Part shown: positions 17,198 through 24,923 of the stretch, piece after piece | Layout of the letters: the number at the start of each line of letters is the position of its first letter | How positions within the stretch are numbered: position 1 is the stretch's first letter | NCBI GenBank assembly: GCA_017429205.1 | Contig: JAFRPH010000023.1 | Location: 1-54,939, forward strand | Direction of reading: 5' to 3' | Length of the DNA stretch: 54,939 nucleotides | DNA from: Bacteroidales bacterium | Lineage (GTDB): Bacteria; Bacteroidota; Bacteroidia; Bacteroidales; UBA932 | Position numbers and translations under genes: made by a program | The notes under the pieces: model-generated | The model's database searches: none | Told to the model about the DNA's origin: nothing | What the model saw: the letters and a program-made list of their open reading frames with translations, nothing else

Positions 17198-18436
17198 TTA
17201 CACCAGCCCCAGGTCCTTCGCCTTGGAAACGAGGGCGGCGGAGGTGGGGACGTCGAATTTCACCAGCAATTTTTTCCGGTACCATTTGATGGTTTCGGGG
17301 CTCAAGAAGAGGGCCTCGGCCATCTGCGGATTCGTCTTTCCCTCGGCGACGAGGGCGAGGATCTGCTGCTCGCGGTCGGAAAGATTCGGGGCGGCGGCTT
17401 TTTCGGAGGCCGTTTCCGCCGGGGCGGGCCGCAGTTCCTCCAGGGTTTCGTCGATGACTTCCGCCGCTTCGGCCTGTTCCCGGCGGAGGCGGCGCAGCCG
17501 CCGCAGGACCAGCGTCAGGCCGACCAGCAGGACCACCAGCAGCGCCAGGGCCGCCAGCCACCACGCCAGGGCCTTCTTCTGCGCCTGGAGCACCTGGCTC
17601 ATAAAGTCCAGATTCTCCATCCGGAAGCGGAATTCCTGGTCGTCGTGCAGGGAATAATACTTGTCCGCCTCCTGCAGGCAGCGGAGCGCCTTCCAGGTCT
17701 TGCCCGTGTCCAGATATAGGCCGCCGAGGCCCTTCAGGGCATTGGCCACCAGCAGCGAATCGCCCGCGGTCCGGGCATAGTTCAGGGACTTTTCGTAGGC
17801 CGGAAGCGCCTGGGCATAGTCCTTTTCATCGACCCAGGTCTCGCCGATGTTGTAGTACAGGACGGAATTGCTCTCGTTCCAGCCGTGCTTGTCGAAGATT
17901 TCGCCCGCCTTCCCATAGTAATCCATCGCCGTCGGGATGTCGCCCATCACGTTGTACAGGTTGCCGATGGCCCCGTACAGCGAGGAGCGGCTGTCGTCGA
18001 TGTCGATCTCCGCGTATCCTTCCGGATGGCTCGGGGAGGTGGCTCCGGCGGCCATCTTTTCCACGCAGGCGAGGGACTCCTGGAACCACACCATCGCGCT
18101 GTCGAACTGCTCCCGGGCGTAGAAATACTGACCGATGTGCCGGGCGGCGTCGCCCGTGGCCTCGGTCCATCCCTTCCGGCGGCTGATCGCGATCGCCTTC
18201 CGGGCGTAGAACACCGCCTTTTCCCCGTTGATCACCTCATACCCCAGCATCAGGTCTCGGTAGGCCCGATTCAGGTCGATGAGTTCCTCCTCCGAGGCCT
18301 TGTCAACGGCTTCGGGGGTCCAGCGGGCGACGACCCGCTCCAGCGAGTCCACATTGTGGCCGCGGTGGTCCGTGTAGGCGCCGGCGGGGAGCAAGGCCCC
18401 CGCGAGCAGCGCGAGCGTGATGGCGAGATGTCTCAT
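17198..18436 (-). CDS. Membrane-anchored TPR protein with cytoplasmic LuxR-type HTH
   Basis: 412 residues. Signal peptide MRHLAITLALLAGALLPAGA, then tetratricopeptide-like helical pairs (about 40-310, for example GQYFYAREQFDSAMVWFQES and LYNVMGDIPTAMDYYGKA). A transmembrane helix follows at about 315-340 (WWLAALALLVVLLVGLTLVL), then a short coiled coil and a C-terminal LuxR HTH (LSDREQQILALVAEGKTNPQ, AEALFLSPETIKWYRKKLLVKF). The order implies periplasmic sensing and cytoplasmic DNA binding in one chain. The start at 18436 gives the signal peptide and sits 5 nt after a TAACTTTG box; the longer in-frame start is rejected. Its stop lies 3 nt from the MBOAT stop, tail to tail. Confidence 0.8.
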   Translation of the reverse strand: MRHLAITLALLAGALLPAGAYTDHRGHNVDSLERVVARWTPEAVDKASEEELIDLNRAYRDLMLGYEVINGEKAVFYARKAIAISRRKGWTEATGDAARHIGQYFYAREQFDSAMVWFQESLACVEKMAAGATSPSHPEGYAEIDIDDSRSSLYGAIGNLYNVMGDIPTAMDYYGKAGEIFDKHGWNESNSVLYYNIGETWVDEKDYAQALPAYEKSLNYARTAGDSLLVANALKGLGGLYLDTGKTWKALRCLQEADKYYSLHDDQEFRFRMENLDFMSQVLQAQKKALAWWLAALALLVVLLVGLTLVLRRLRRLRREQAEAAEVIDETLEELRPAPAETASEKAAAPNLSDREQQILALVAEGKTNPQMAEALFLSPETIKWYRKKLLVKFDVPTSAALVSKAKDLGLV

Positions 18437-18441
18437 GGACA

Positions 18442-18449
18442 CAAAGTTA
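18442..18449 (-). promoter_or_regulatory. -7 box (TAnnTTTG) for the TPR-LuxR gene
   Basis: Reads TAACTTTG on the minus strand, 5 nt before the ATG at 18436. Confidence 0.65.
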
Positions 18450-18484
18450 GGAAAAAAGCGAAGAAGGGAGGGTAAATTCGGAGA

Positions 18485-18515
18485 ACCACCCCTGATTTCC
18501 ACCCTTTGGGGTGGT
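18485..18515. promoter_or_regulatory. Inverted repeat between divergent LuxR genes, candidate operator
   Basis: ACCACCCC (18485-18492) and GGGGTGGT (18508-18515) form a perfect 8-bp inverted repeat with a 15-bp spacer. An inner CCACCC can also pair with the right arm. Five T follow on the plus strand, but no gene upstream on that strand needs a terminator here, so an operator for one of the flanking HTH proteins is the likelier role. Confidence 0.45.
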
Positions 18516-18564
18516 GTTTTTGCCCTTTTTAAAAGTGAAATTTGTAAGTGGTAAGAGACGCGTT

Positions 18565-18768
18565 ATGGACCAGACCCCTCAATTGACCGGACGGGAACGC
18601 CAGATCGTCCGTTTCATCGCCCAGGGAATGACCACCCCGCAGATTGCGGAGGCCCTTTCCCTGAGCCCCGAGACGGTGAAGTGGCACCGGAAGAAGATTC
18701 TCGCCAAGTTCTCCGCCTCCACCTCGGCGGAGATGGTCCGGATGAGCATCGAGCAAGGCATCCTTTAG
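18565..18768 (+). CDS. Stand-alone LuxR-type HTH protein
   Basis: 67-residue DNA-binding protein consisting almost only of a LuxR HTH (LTGRERQIVRFIAQGMTTPQ, AEALSLSPETVKWHRKKILAKF). Its recognition-helix region is nearly the same as that of the divergent TPR-LuxR protein (LSPET-I/V-KW-Y/H-RKK-L/I-L/A-KF), so they may bind the same site. It has no sensor domain. The ATG at 18565 starts right before the domain; an in-frame upstream ATG at 18511 lies in the inverted repeat and is not favoured. The OmpA-like gene follows after 20 nt. Confidence 0.75.
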   Translation: MDQTPQLTGRERQIVRFIAQGMTTPQIAEALSLSPETVKWHRKKILAKFSASTSAEMVRMSIEQGIL

Positions 18769-18788
18769 AAACTAATAATCACACTGTT

Positions 18789-20078
18789 ATGAAAAAGTAC
18801 ATCCTCACCGCAGCGCTCCTTGCGCTGATTTGCGGCACCGCCTCCGCCCAGGGCATCCTCGGGCGCCTCGGCGAGCGCGCCAAGCAGGCCGTGGAGAACA
18901 ACCTCGGCAACAAGGTCGAGAAGGGCGTGAACGACCTCCTCGACGGCAAGAAAAAGGATAAGAAAGACAAGAAGTCTGGCGAAGACCAGGAATCGGAAGA
19001 AGCCGCCGTGGAGGCCAAGGAAACGGTGGATTTCGCCGAGATCCAGGCCAAGAGCGACTTCAAGCGCGGTGCGAACGTGTTCTTCGAGGACAACCTGAAC
19101 GGCGAGCGAATGGGCGAATTCCCCTCCAAGTGGGACCTGCTGGAAGGCAGTGAAGTGGAGGTGGTGAACATCAAGGGCGCGAAAGCCATCCGGATGGAAG
19201 CGTCCCGGATCCAGCCCCTCATGGAAGAGAAAGAATACCTGCCTGAGGAGTTCACGATCGAATTCGATGTCCTGGCGCAGCCGGCGGAAGAAGGGTCCGG
19301 ATGGGACGGAACGTTGGACCTGATCATGGATGGAGCCGACGGCAAGAGAGTCTTCGACATCCGTATGAGTCCGGAATACCATCCCTACTATGGCGGTGAA
19401 TACAGCGGCATCGGCTGGGGCTGGGGCGCGGAGAATCCCAACGGCAATAAGATGGAGGGCGAACCCGGCAGGCAGACCATCAACCGGTATCTGAAAAAGA
19501 ACGAATGGAACCATATCGCCATTTCCTTCAACAAGCGTGCGTTCAAGATGTATCTGAACTATCAGCGCATCGTCAACATTCCCAACATGATCCAGCCCCG
19601 TTCCTGGTGGATGGACGGCAGCTCCGACAGCGACAAGGGCATCTTCGTCACCAATATCGTGATGGCCAAGGGCGCCGTCGACCTGTATGAGCGCAATGCG
19701 ACCGACTATTCTTCCGCCGTCGAAAAGGCCATCGCCGAAACGGGCAAGTTCGTCACGAACAATATCCTCTTCGAGACCGGCAAGGCCACGCTGAAGCCCG
19801 AGTCGATGGAGGAGATCGAGAAGGTCGCCGATTACATGAAGAAGAACCCGAACGCCCGCTTCGAGGTGCAGGGCCATACCGACAACCAGGGCTCCGACAA
19901 GATTAACGACCCGCTCTCCCAGCAGCGCGCCGAGGCCGTCGTCAAGGCTCTCGAAGAGAAGGGCGTGGACCCGTTCAACCTCCGCGCCGTGGGCAAGGGC
20001 GCGCATGAGCCCGTCGCCGACAACAAGACCGACGAAGGCCGCGCCAAGAACCGCCGCGTCGAATTCATCAAGAAGTAG
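18789..20078 (+). CDS. OmpA-family protein with central beta domain
   Basis: 429 residues. Signal peptide MKKYILTAALLALICGTASAQ. Residues 22-85 are charged (KKKDKKDKKSGED, acidic stretch) and may be a flexible segment. Residues about 95-310 look like a concanavalin-like beta domain (VFFEDNLNGERMGEFPSKWD, IGWGWGAENPNG, NHIAISFNKRAFKMYLNYQRI). The C-terminal OmpA-like peptidoglycan-binding domain has ILFETGKATLKPES, VQGHTDNQGSDKINDPLSQQRAEAV and GRAKNRRVEF. No N-terminal barrel is seen. Cotranscribed with the solo LuxR gene and the unknown gene behind it. Confidence 0.82.
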   Translation: MKKYILTAALLALICGTASAQGILGRLGERAKQAVENNLGNKVEKGVNDLLDGKKKDKKDKKSGEDQESEEAAVEAKETVDFAEIQAKSDFKRGANVFFEDNLNGERMGEFPSKWDLLEGSEVEVVNIKGAKAIRMEASRIQPLMEEKEYLPEEFTIEFDVLAQPAEEGSGWDGTLDLIMDGADGKRVFDIRMSPEYHPYYGGEYSGIGWGWGAENPNGNKMEGEPGRQTINRYLKKNEWNHIAISFNKRAFKMYLNYQRIVNIPNMIQPRSWWMDGSSDSDKGIFVTNIVMAKGAVDLYERNATDYSSAVEKAIAETGKFVTNNILFETGKATLKPESMEEIEKVADYMKKNPNARFEVQGHTDNQGSDKINDPLSQQRAEAVVKALEEKGVDPFNLRAVGKGAHEPVADNKTDEGRAKNRRVEFIKK

Positions 20079-20084
20079 GCGGCT

Positions 20085-20756
20085 ATGGGACTGTTGGACA
20101 ACCTGATGAACACCGTCAACCAGGGCATCGGCAAGGCCATGGAAAAGGTCAATGCCGCCGCCCAGGAGGCCAATGCCAAGGCTGAGGCCGAAGGCAAGCC
20201 GCTGACGGAGGAAGAAAAGGAGAAACAGGCACAGGCCCTCGACGCCCTCAAGGGGCTCGGCGGCATGTTCTCCGGCGCCGTCGAGATGGCGAAGAAGGAG
20301 ATGCAGGCCGAGGTTGAAGCCAAGGCGGCGGCCGAGGCGGCCATCTTCGACGGGTGGGAAGAGCGCTTCCCGTACTACCCTAAGTGGGACGTGGGCGGTG
20401 ATCGCTTCGAGCTCGAGGAGATGGACCCGATGAACGGTCACCCGTTCTGGCGCTTCTGCCTTAGGGGCCGTCCCTTCCTGTTGGAGCTCTACGCGCAGAA
20501 ACTCCGCGCCGCCGGCTTCGTCGCCAAGGGCAACGACCCGATGGACCTGAATGCCGATACCTACTACAAGCTCGTGGACGGCGTCTGCTACGCCTGGAAC
20601 CGCACCGACGCCTGCGGCGACGGCTACATCAACGTCAACTACTACGTGGACAAGTACGTGGCGCCCAAACCCAAGCAGCAGGCGGCCACCACCCAATCCG
20701 CCGCTGCCGAGATCGCCAAAGGCCTCGCGAAGAGCCTCTTCAAGAAACTCTTCTAA
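20085..20756 (+). CDS. Protein of unknown function, helical N-terminus
   Basis: 223 residues, not recognised. It starts 6 nt after the OmpA-like gene and is probably in its operon. Residues 1-85 are Ala/Glu/Lys-rich amphipathic helix (MGLLDNLMNTVNQGIGKAME...); residues 86-185 form a more compact domain with aromatic residues (WEERFPYYPKWDVGGDRFEL, NGHPFWRFCLRGRPF). The C-terminus is helical with FKKLF. No signal peptide or membrane segment. Confidence 0.6.
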   Translation: MGLLDNLMNTVNQGIGKAMEKVNAAAQEANAKAEAEGKPLTEEEKEKQAQALDALKGLGGMFSGAVEMAKKEMQAEVEAKAAAEAAIFDGWEERFPYYPKWDVGGDRFELEEMDPMNGHPFWRFCLRGRPFLLELYAQKLRAAGFVAKGNDPMDLNADTYYKLVDGVCYAWNRTDACGDGYINVNYYVDKYVAPKPKQQAATTQSAAAEIAKGLAKSLFKKLF

Positions 20757-20793
20757 CTCCCTTCCTCTCTCATCTCTTTTCTCTTCTGGTGTC

Positions 20794-20858
20794 GATGGTG
20801 GTCCATCGAGTGGGACACCGTCGGCAGAAAAGGGGGGAAAATGAAGATGGTGGTCCAT
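20794..20858. repeat. Two copies of GATGGTGGTCCAT, each in a hairpin
   Basis: GATGGTGGTCCAT occurs at 20794-20806 and 20846-20858. The first copy lies in an imperfect hairpin (TCGATGG/CCATCGA, outer GGTGTC/GACACC); the second is the left arm of the perfect hairpin at 20846-20874. Both are between convergent genes. Confidence 0.6.
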
Positions 20859-20874
20859 TATCTGGACCACCATC
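20846..20874 (-). terminator. Hairpin between convergent genes, likely terminator
   Basis: A perfect 12-bp stem GATGGTGGTCCA / TGGACCACCATC with a 5-nt loop. On the minus strand it is followed by T-rich sequence (TTCATTTT), so it probably ends the DUF4890-like gene whose stop is at 20898; on the plus strand no T-run follows. Confidence 0.6.
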
Positions 20875-20897
20875 AGCATTGATCAGAGTCGGGAGGA

Positions 20898-21512
20898 TCA
20901 GAAGCCGCCGAAGCCGCCGCCACCGGGGAAGCCGCCGGGGCCCATGCCACCGCCCGGGAAGCCGCCGGGGCCGCCAGGGCCCATGCCGCCGGGACGGCCG
21001 CCGCCCTGCATGCGGCGCTGCATCTCAGCTTCCTGACGACGGCGATCCTTGCGGTACGCCTTCAGCTGGTCCTTGTCCAGGAAGCTCTCGAGCTCTTTCT
21101 CATACTCTTTGCGGGCCTCCTGCATCGCCTGCATCTTTTCCTGCATTTCGCCCATCTGGGCCTGCATCTTCTGCATGAACTCCTGACGCTGCTCGTCGGT
21201 CATGGAGCGGAAGTCGGGACGTTCGCCGTTCTCGCCGTCAAAACCCATACGCTGCGGGGTGAAGTTCATCTGCGGGGCATACTTGACGTTGAGTTCGCGC
21301 ACCTGGGCCTCCTGCTCGGGGGTGAGGGTGTACTTCTCGACCATTTCCTGGGTACGCTGGATCACCCAGACACTGTCCGTAACGGGTTCGGGGAAACCGC
21401 CGCGACCGCCGCGGCCGCCACGGCCGCCGCGCTCCGGACGTCCTTCCTGCGCAAACAGGGTTACAGCGCACAGCACTCCCGCTGCCGCTGCAAGGATTCG
21501 TAAAGCTTTCAT
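20898..21512 (-). CDS. Exported Gly/Met/Gln-rich protein (DUF4890-like)
   Basis: 204 residues. Signal peptide MKALRILAAAAGVLCAVTLFAQ, then RGGRGGRGGRGG, then a helical core (TQEMVEKYTLTPEQEAQVRE, MTDEQRQEFMQKMQAQMGEM) with the LTPEQ-like motif of Spy/CpxP-type chaperones. It ends in a Gly/Pro-rich tail (residues about 165-204). Bacteroidetes have many such proteins annotated as DUF4890; the function is not established. Monocistronic by its spacing. Confidence 0.65.
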   Translation of the reverse strand: MKALRILAAAAGVLCAVTLFAQEGRPERGGRGGRGGRGGFPEPVTDSVWVIQRTQEMVEKYTLTPEQEAQVRELNVKYAPQMNFTPQRMGFDGENGERPDFRSMTDEQRQEFMQKMQAQMGEMQEKMQAMQEARKEYEKELESFLDKDQLKAYRKDRRRQEAEMQRRMQGGGRPGGMGPGGPGGFPGGGMGPGGFPGGGGFGGF

Positions 21513-21579
21513 ATCAGATATAACATCAAAAAACTGTCTCCTTAATCAATCGGACAGTTCTTTTGACACGAAGCGGTCG

Positions 21580-22059
21580 TCAAGGTTTAATCACGGAGAC
21601 GGAAGCCCACACTTCGCAGCCTTCGCCCCGGCCCACGAAGCCCAGGCGCTCGGTGGTGGTGGCCTTCACGGAGACCGCGTCGACGGGAACGCCCATCACG
21701 CGGGCGAGGGTTTCCCGCATCGTCAGGATGTACGGGGCGAGCTTGGGAAGCTGCAGGGCGATGGTGATGTCGGCGTTGCCCACGCGCCAGCCGCGTTCGC
21801 CGATGAGGGCGACGACTTTCGCCAGCAGAATCTTGCTGTCGATGCCTCTCCATTCGTCGGACGTGTCGGGGAAGAGATGGCCGATGTCGCCGAGGGCCAA
21901 GGCCCCGAGAATGGCGTCGCAGAGCGCGTGGATGGCCACATCGCCGTCCGAGTGCGCCACGAAACCGATCGCCGAGGGGATGTTCACCCCGCCCAGCCAC
22001 ATGGGCAGCCCTTCCTCGAGGGCGTGCACGTCGTATCCGTTTCCGATTCTGAGTTCCAT
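21580..22059 (-). CDS. ispF: 2-C-methyl-D-erythritol 2,4-cyclodiphosphate synthase
   Basis: 159-residue IspF, which makes the cyclic diphosphate in the non-mevalonate isoprenoid pathway. Metal ligands Asp10 and His12 are in NGYDVHAL; HSDGDVAIHALCDAILGALALGDIGHLFPD and ATTTERLGFVGRGEG are the other signatures. The ATG at 22059 starts the usual N-terminus (MELRIGNGYDVH). It lies only 5 nt after a TACCTTTG -7 box. Divergent from the next gene. Confidence 0.97.
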   Translation of the reverse strand: MELRIGNGYDVHALEEGLPMWLGGVNIPSAIGFVAHSDGDVAIHALCDAILGALALGDIGHLFPDTSDEWRGIDSKILLAKVVALIGERGWRVGNADITIALQLPKLAPYILTMRETLARVMGVPVDAVSVKATTTERLGFVGRGEGCEVWASVSVIKP

Positions 22060-22064
22060 AGCCA

Positions 22065-22093
22065 CAAAGGTAACGAAAAAAATGCTACATTTG
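22065..22093. promoter_or_regulatory. Divergent pair of -7 boxes (ispF and mutL operon)
   Basis: TACCTTTG on the minus strand (22072-22065), 5 nt before ispF, and TACATTTG on the plus strand (22086-22093), 26 nt before the gene at 22120. They are 13 bp apart and point away from each other, so each polymerase would cover the other promoter. Confidence 0.65.
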
Positions 22094-22119
22094 TAAGTTA
22101 AGACTAAAACGAAGCGGCT

Positions 22120-22434
22120 ATGGCAGGTTTCAATTTCGGTTTCTTCGGAAACCCCGAACACCGGGTGTTCAACTACAAGCCCCGTTACTACGATCCCGAG
22201 GAGGAGGAGCGCCGCCGCATGTTCGGTGACGTGGACGGTTCCAACGAGAAAGCGAAGGAAGAAGGCACGTACGTGCCCGGCAGCAGCATCCGCGGCGCCT
22301 GGCGCGACGGCAACTACAAGCGCACCCGCACCACCGCCTCCCGCACGCAGGCCATCATCGGCATCATCACCCTGCTGCTGATCGCCCTCGTGCTGATCTA
22401 TGTCACCAAGATTTACGGCTTGCTCGGCGTCTAG
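22120..22434 (+). CDS. Small membrane protein of unknown function upstream of mutL
   Basis: 104 residues. An aromatic and charged cytoplasmic part (FNFGFFGNPEHRVFNYKPRY, PEEEERRRMFGD) is followed by one C-terminal transmembrane helix (QAIIGIITLLLIALVLIYVTKIYG). Its stop is directly followed by the mutL ATG with no gap. A similar small gene precedes mutL in other Bacteroidales as far as I recall. No function known. Confidence 0.7.
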   Translation: MAGFNFGFFGNPEHRVFNYKPRYYDPEEEERRRMFGDVDGSNEKAKEEGTYVPGSSIRGAWRDGNYKRTRTTASRTQAIIGIITLLLIALVLIYVTKIYGLLGV

Positions 22435-24255
22435 ATGGAACTGAAGATACTCCCCAGGAACATCGCGGACATGATCGCCGCGGGAGAGGTCGTCCAGCGG
22501 CCCGCTTCCGTGGTGAAGGAACTGATGGAGAACGCCGTGGACGCGGGGGCCGACGAGGTCTCCGTGACGGTGACCGACGCCGGCCGCACCCTCATCCAGG
22601 TCATCGACAACGGCAGCGGCATGTCCCCGGACGACGCCGTGCTGTGCTTCGAGCGCCACGCCACCTCCAAGATCGCCACCGCCGAGGACCTGCAGGAGAT
22701 CACCACCTTCGGCTTCCGCGGGGAAGCCCTCGCGTCCATCGCCGCCGTCGCGGATGTGGTCCTGCGGACCCGCCGCGAGGGGGACGAAGTGGGCGTGGAG
22801 GTCCATCTCTCCGGCTCCGAGCACATTTCCACGCGCGAAGTCGCCGCCCCCAAGGGCTCCAACTTCGCCGTCCGGAACCTGTTCTACAACATCCCCGCCC
22901 GCCGCAAGTTCCTCAAGTCGGACAACGTGGAGTTCCGCCACATCCTGGAGGAGTTCCAGCGCGTGGCCCTCACGCGGCCCGAAATCGCCTTCACCCTCAC
23001 GCACAACGGCCGCGACATCCACGTCCTGAAGAAGGCCAAGTCCCTCAAGTTCCGCGTGACGGACCTCCTGGGCCCGCAGCTCGTGGGCGAGGTGATGGAC
23101 GTCCAGGCCGATACCTCCCTGGTCCGGATCCACGGCTTCGTGGGCCGGCCCGAAGCGGCGAAAAAGACCCTGGGGAACCAGTTCCTCTTCGTCAACGGCC
23201 GCTATTTCCGCAGCCCCTACCTGCACAAGGCGGTGATGAAGGCCTACGAGGCCCTCATTCCCGAAGGCACGACGCCGTCCTACTTCATCTTCCTGGAGGT
23301 GGACCCTTCCACCATCGACGTGAACATCCATCCCACCAAGACGGAGATCAAGTTCGAGGAGGACAGCGTCATCTTCCAGACCCTGTACGCCTGCGTCCGC
23401 GAGGCCACGGCCCGCGGCGGCGCCGGCGGCGACATCGACTTCGACAATCCCGAGGCCCGGGAACTGCCCGTCATCGGCCCCCGCTTCGGCGAGTACCGCC
23501 CGGTGAGCATCCCCACGGCCGGCGTGGACCCGACCTACAACCCCTTCACGGCCGGCGACGGCAACCTGGACGTCCGGGACTTTTCGCCCGCGGGCAGCTC
23601 TACAGGCGGCTCCGGCGCCCCGATGCGCCCTTCCTACACCATCGACAAGCACGAGGACTACGGCAAGCTCTTCGAGGACCGGACGATGCCCACGGCGCAG
23701 GTCCTGGTGGTCCAGGGCAAGTACATCTTCTCCCAGTCGGCCTCCGGCGTGATGATCGTCCACGTCCGCCGCGCCCGGGAGCGCATCCTCTTCGACCGCT
23801 TCCTCAAGGTGCTGGCCCAGGAGGCCCATGTGAGCCAGAGCGCCCTGTTCCCGGTGCAGGTCAATGTGGGCGTGGAAGGGCGGCTGCTCTTCGACGCGAA
23901 CGCGGACCTGCTGAAGCGCCTGGGCTTCGACATCGAGGCCTTCGGCACCGACACCGTCGTCGTGAACGGCGTCCCGGAGGGCTACAGCACCGAGGCCGGC
24001 AAGGTCCATACGATGGTGGGCGACCTCACCCTCATCCTGGCCGACGACCATGGCTCCCTGCCGGAGACGATGGTCCAGTCCCTGGCGCAGAAATTCGCCG
24101 TCCTGGGCGCGTCCGGCGGCGAAAAGCTGTCCTCCCCGACGGAGGCGCAGCGCCTGGTGGACGCCCTCCTTTCCTCTTCCAACCCTGAATTCACCTCCTC
24201 CGGCCGCCGGATCATCAGCATCCTGCCGCTGGACGAAATCGACAAACGGTTCTGA
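22435..24255 (+). CDS. mutL: DNA mismatch repair protein MutL, without endonuclease motif
   Basis: 606 residues. The N-terminal GHKL ATPase shows KILPRNIADMIAAGEVVQRP, VKELMENAVDAGADEV, VIDNGSGM, FERHATSKI and TTFGFRGEALASIAAV; the transducer domain has FLFVNGRYFRSPYLHKAV and VDVNIHPTKTEIKF. The C-terminal dimerisation domain ends ISILPLDEIDKRF. Where endonuclease-type MutL has DQHAxxE, this protein reads HVRRARE (443-449), so the metal-binding Asp and His are gone. It probably couples MutS recognition to strand removal without nicking. Its stop overlaps the rhomboid start (TGATG). Confidence 0.95.
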   Translation: MELKILPRNIADMIAAGEVVQRPASVVKELMENAVDAGADEVSVTVTDAGRTLIQVIDNGSGMSPDDAVLCFERHATSKIATAEDLQEITTFGFRGEALASIAAVADVVLRTRREGDEVGVEVHLSGSEHISTREVAAPKGSNFAVRNLFYNIPARRKFLKSDNVEFRHILEEFQRVALTRPEIAFTLTHNGRDIHVLKKAKSLKFRVTDLLGPQLVGEVMDVQADTSLVRIHGFVGRPEAAKKTLGNQFLFVNGRYFRSPYLHKAVMKAYEALIPEGTTPSYFIFLEVDPSTIDVNIHPTKTEIKFEEDSVIFQTLYACVREATARGGAGGDIDFDNPEARELPVIGPRFGEYRPVSIPTAGVDPTYNPFTAGDGNLDVRDFSPAGSSTGGSGAPMRPSYTIDKHEDYGKLFEDRTMPTAQVLVVQGKYIFSQSASGVMIVHVRRARERILFDRFLKVLAQEAHVSQSALFPVQVNVGVEGRLLFDANADLLKRLGFDIEAFGTDTVVVNGVPEGYSTEAGKVHTMVGDLTLILADDHGSLPETMVQSLAQKFAVLGASGGEKLSSPTEAQRLVDALLSSSNPEFTSSGRRIISILPLDEIDKRF

Positions 24256-24923
24256 TGGCCTTCCAAAGCAACTTCCTCGAAAGGATCCCGCCCGTCACCC
24301 GGAGCATCCTCATTGTCAACGTGATCATGTTCGTGGCCACGCTGATCAACGAGAACTTCATGATCGGGACCTTCGCGATGTTCTACCCCGCCTCCCCGCT
24401 CTTCCGGTGGTGGCAGCCGCTCACGCACATGTTCATGCACGGCGGCTGGTGGCACATCTTCTTCAATATGTACACCCTCGTGATGTTCGGCATGGTGGTG
24501 GAGCGGGCCCTGGGAACGAAAAAGTTCCTGATTCTGTACTTCGTCACGGGCTTCGGCGCCGCCGCCCTGCACACGGGCGTGGAGTGGCTGCAGGTCCACC
24601 AGGCCCTCGCCGCTTCCGACACGGCCCTGTCGCAGGACGTCATCGACCTGTTCCGCACCCCGATGGTGGGCGCCTCCGGCGCCATCTACGGCGTGCTCGT
24701 CGCCTTCGCGATGCTCTATCCCGAGGCGCGGATGACCCTCATCTTCCCGCCCGTCACCCTGGACGCGAAGTGGATGGTGGCCATCTTCATCGGCATCGAA
24801 CTCCTCACCGGCATCACCGGCACGCAGATGGGCATCGCCCATTTCGCGCACCTGGGCGGCGCCCTGTTCGGCTTCCTCCTGATCCTTTACTGGCGTAAGC
24901 GCGGCGAATTATGGCGGAGGTAA
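24255..24923 (+). CDS. Rhomboid-family intramembrane serine protease
   Basis: 222 residues, six predicted membrane segments. Catalytic Ser141 in VGASGAIYG and His199 in IAHFAHLGGALFG form the dyad; THMFMHGGWWHIFFNMYTL is the usual second-helix motif with its Asn. A ~30-residue loop (about 118-135) before the Ser helix is somewhat long, a Bacteroidetes trait. Its start overlaps the mutL stop and its end overlaps the next gene by 13 nt, so all three are co-translated. Confidence 0.9.
   Translation: MAFQSNFLERIPPVTRSILIVNVIMFVATLINENFMIGTFAMFYPASPLFRWWQPLTHMFMHGGWWHIFFNMYTLVMFGMVVERALGTKKFLILYFVTGFGAAALHTGVEWLQVHQALAASDTALSQDVIDLFRTPMVGASGAIYGVLVAFAMLYPEARMTLIFPPVTLDAKWMVAIFIGIELLTGITGTQMGIAHFAHLGGALFGFLLILYWRKRGELWRR

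Noticed and set aside
22060..24051. Minus-strand open frame of over 650 codons upstream of and in frame with ispF
   Set aside because: It runs antisense through mutL; only the last 159 codons, starting at 22059, encode a protein (IspF).
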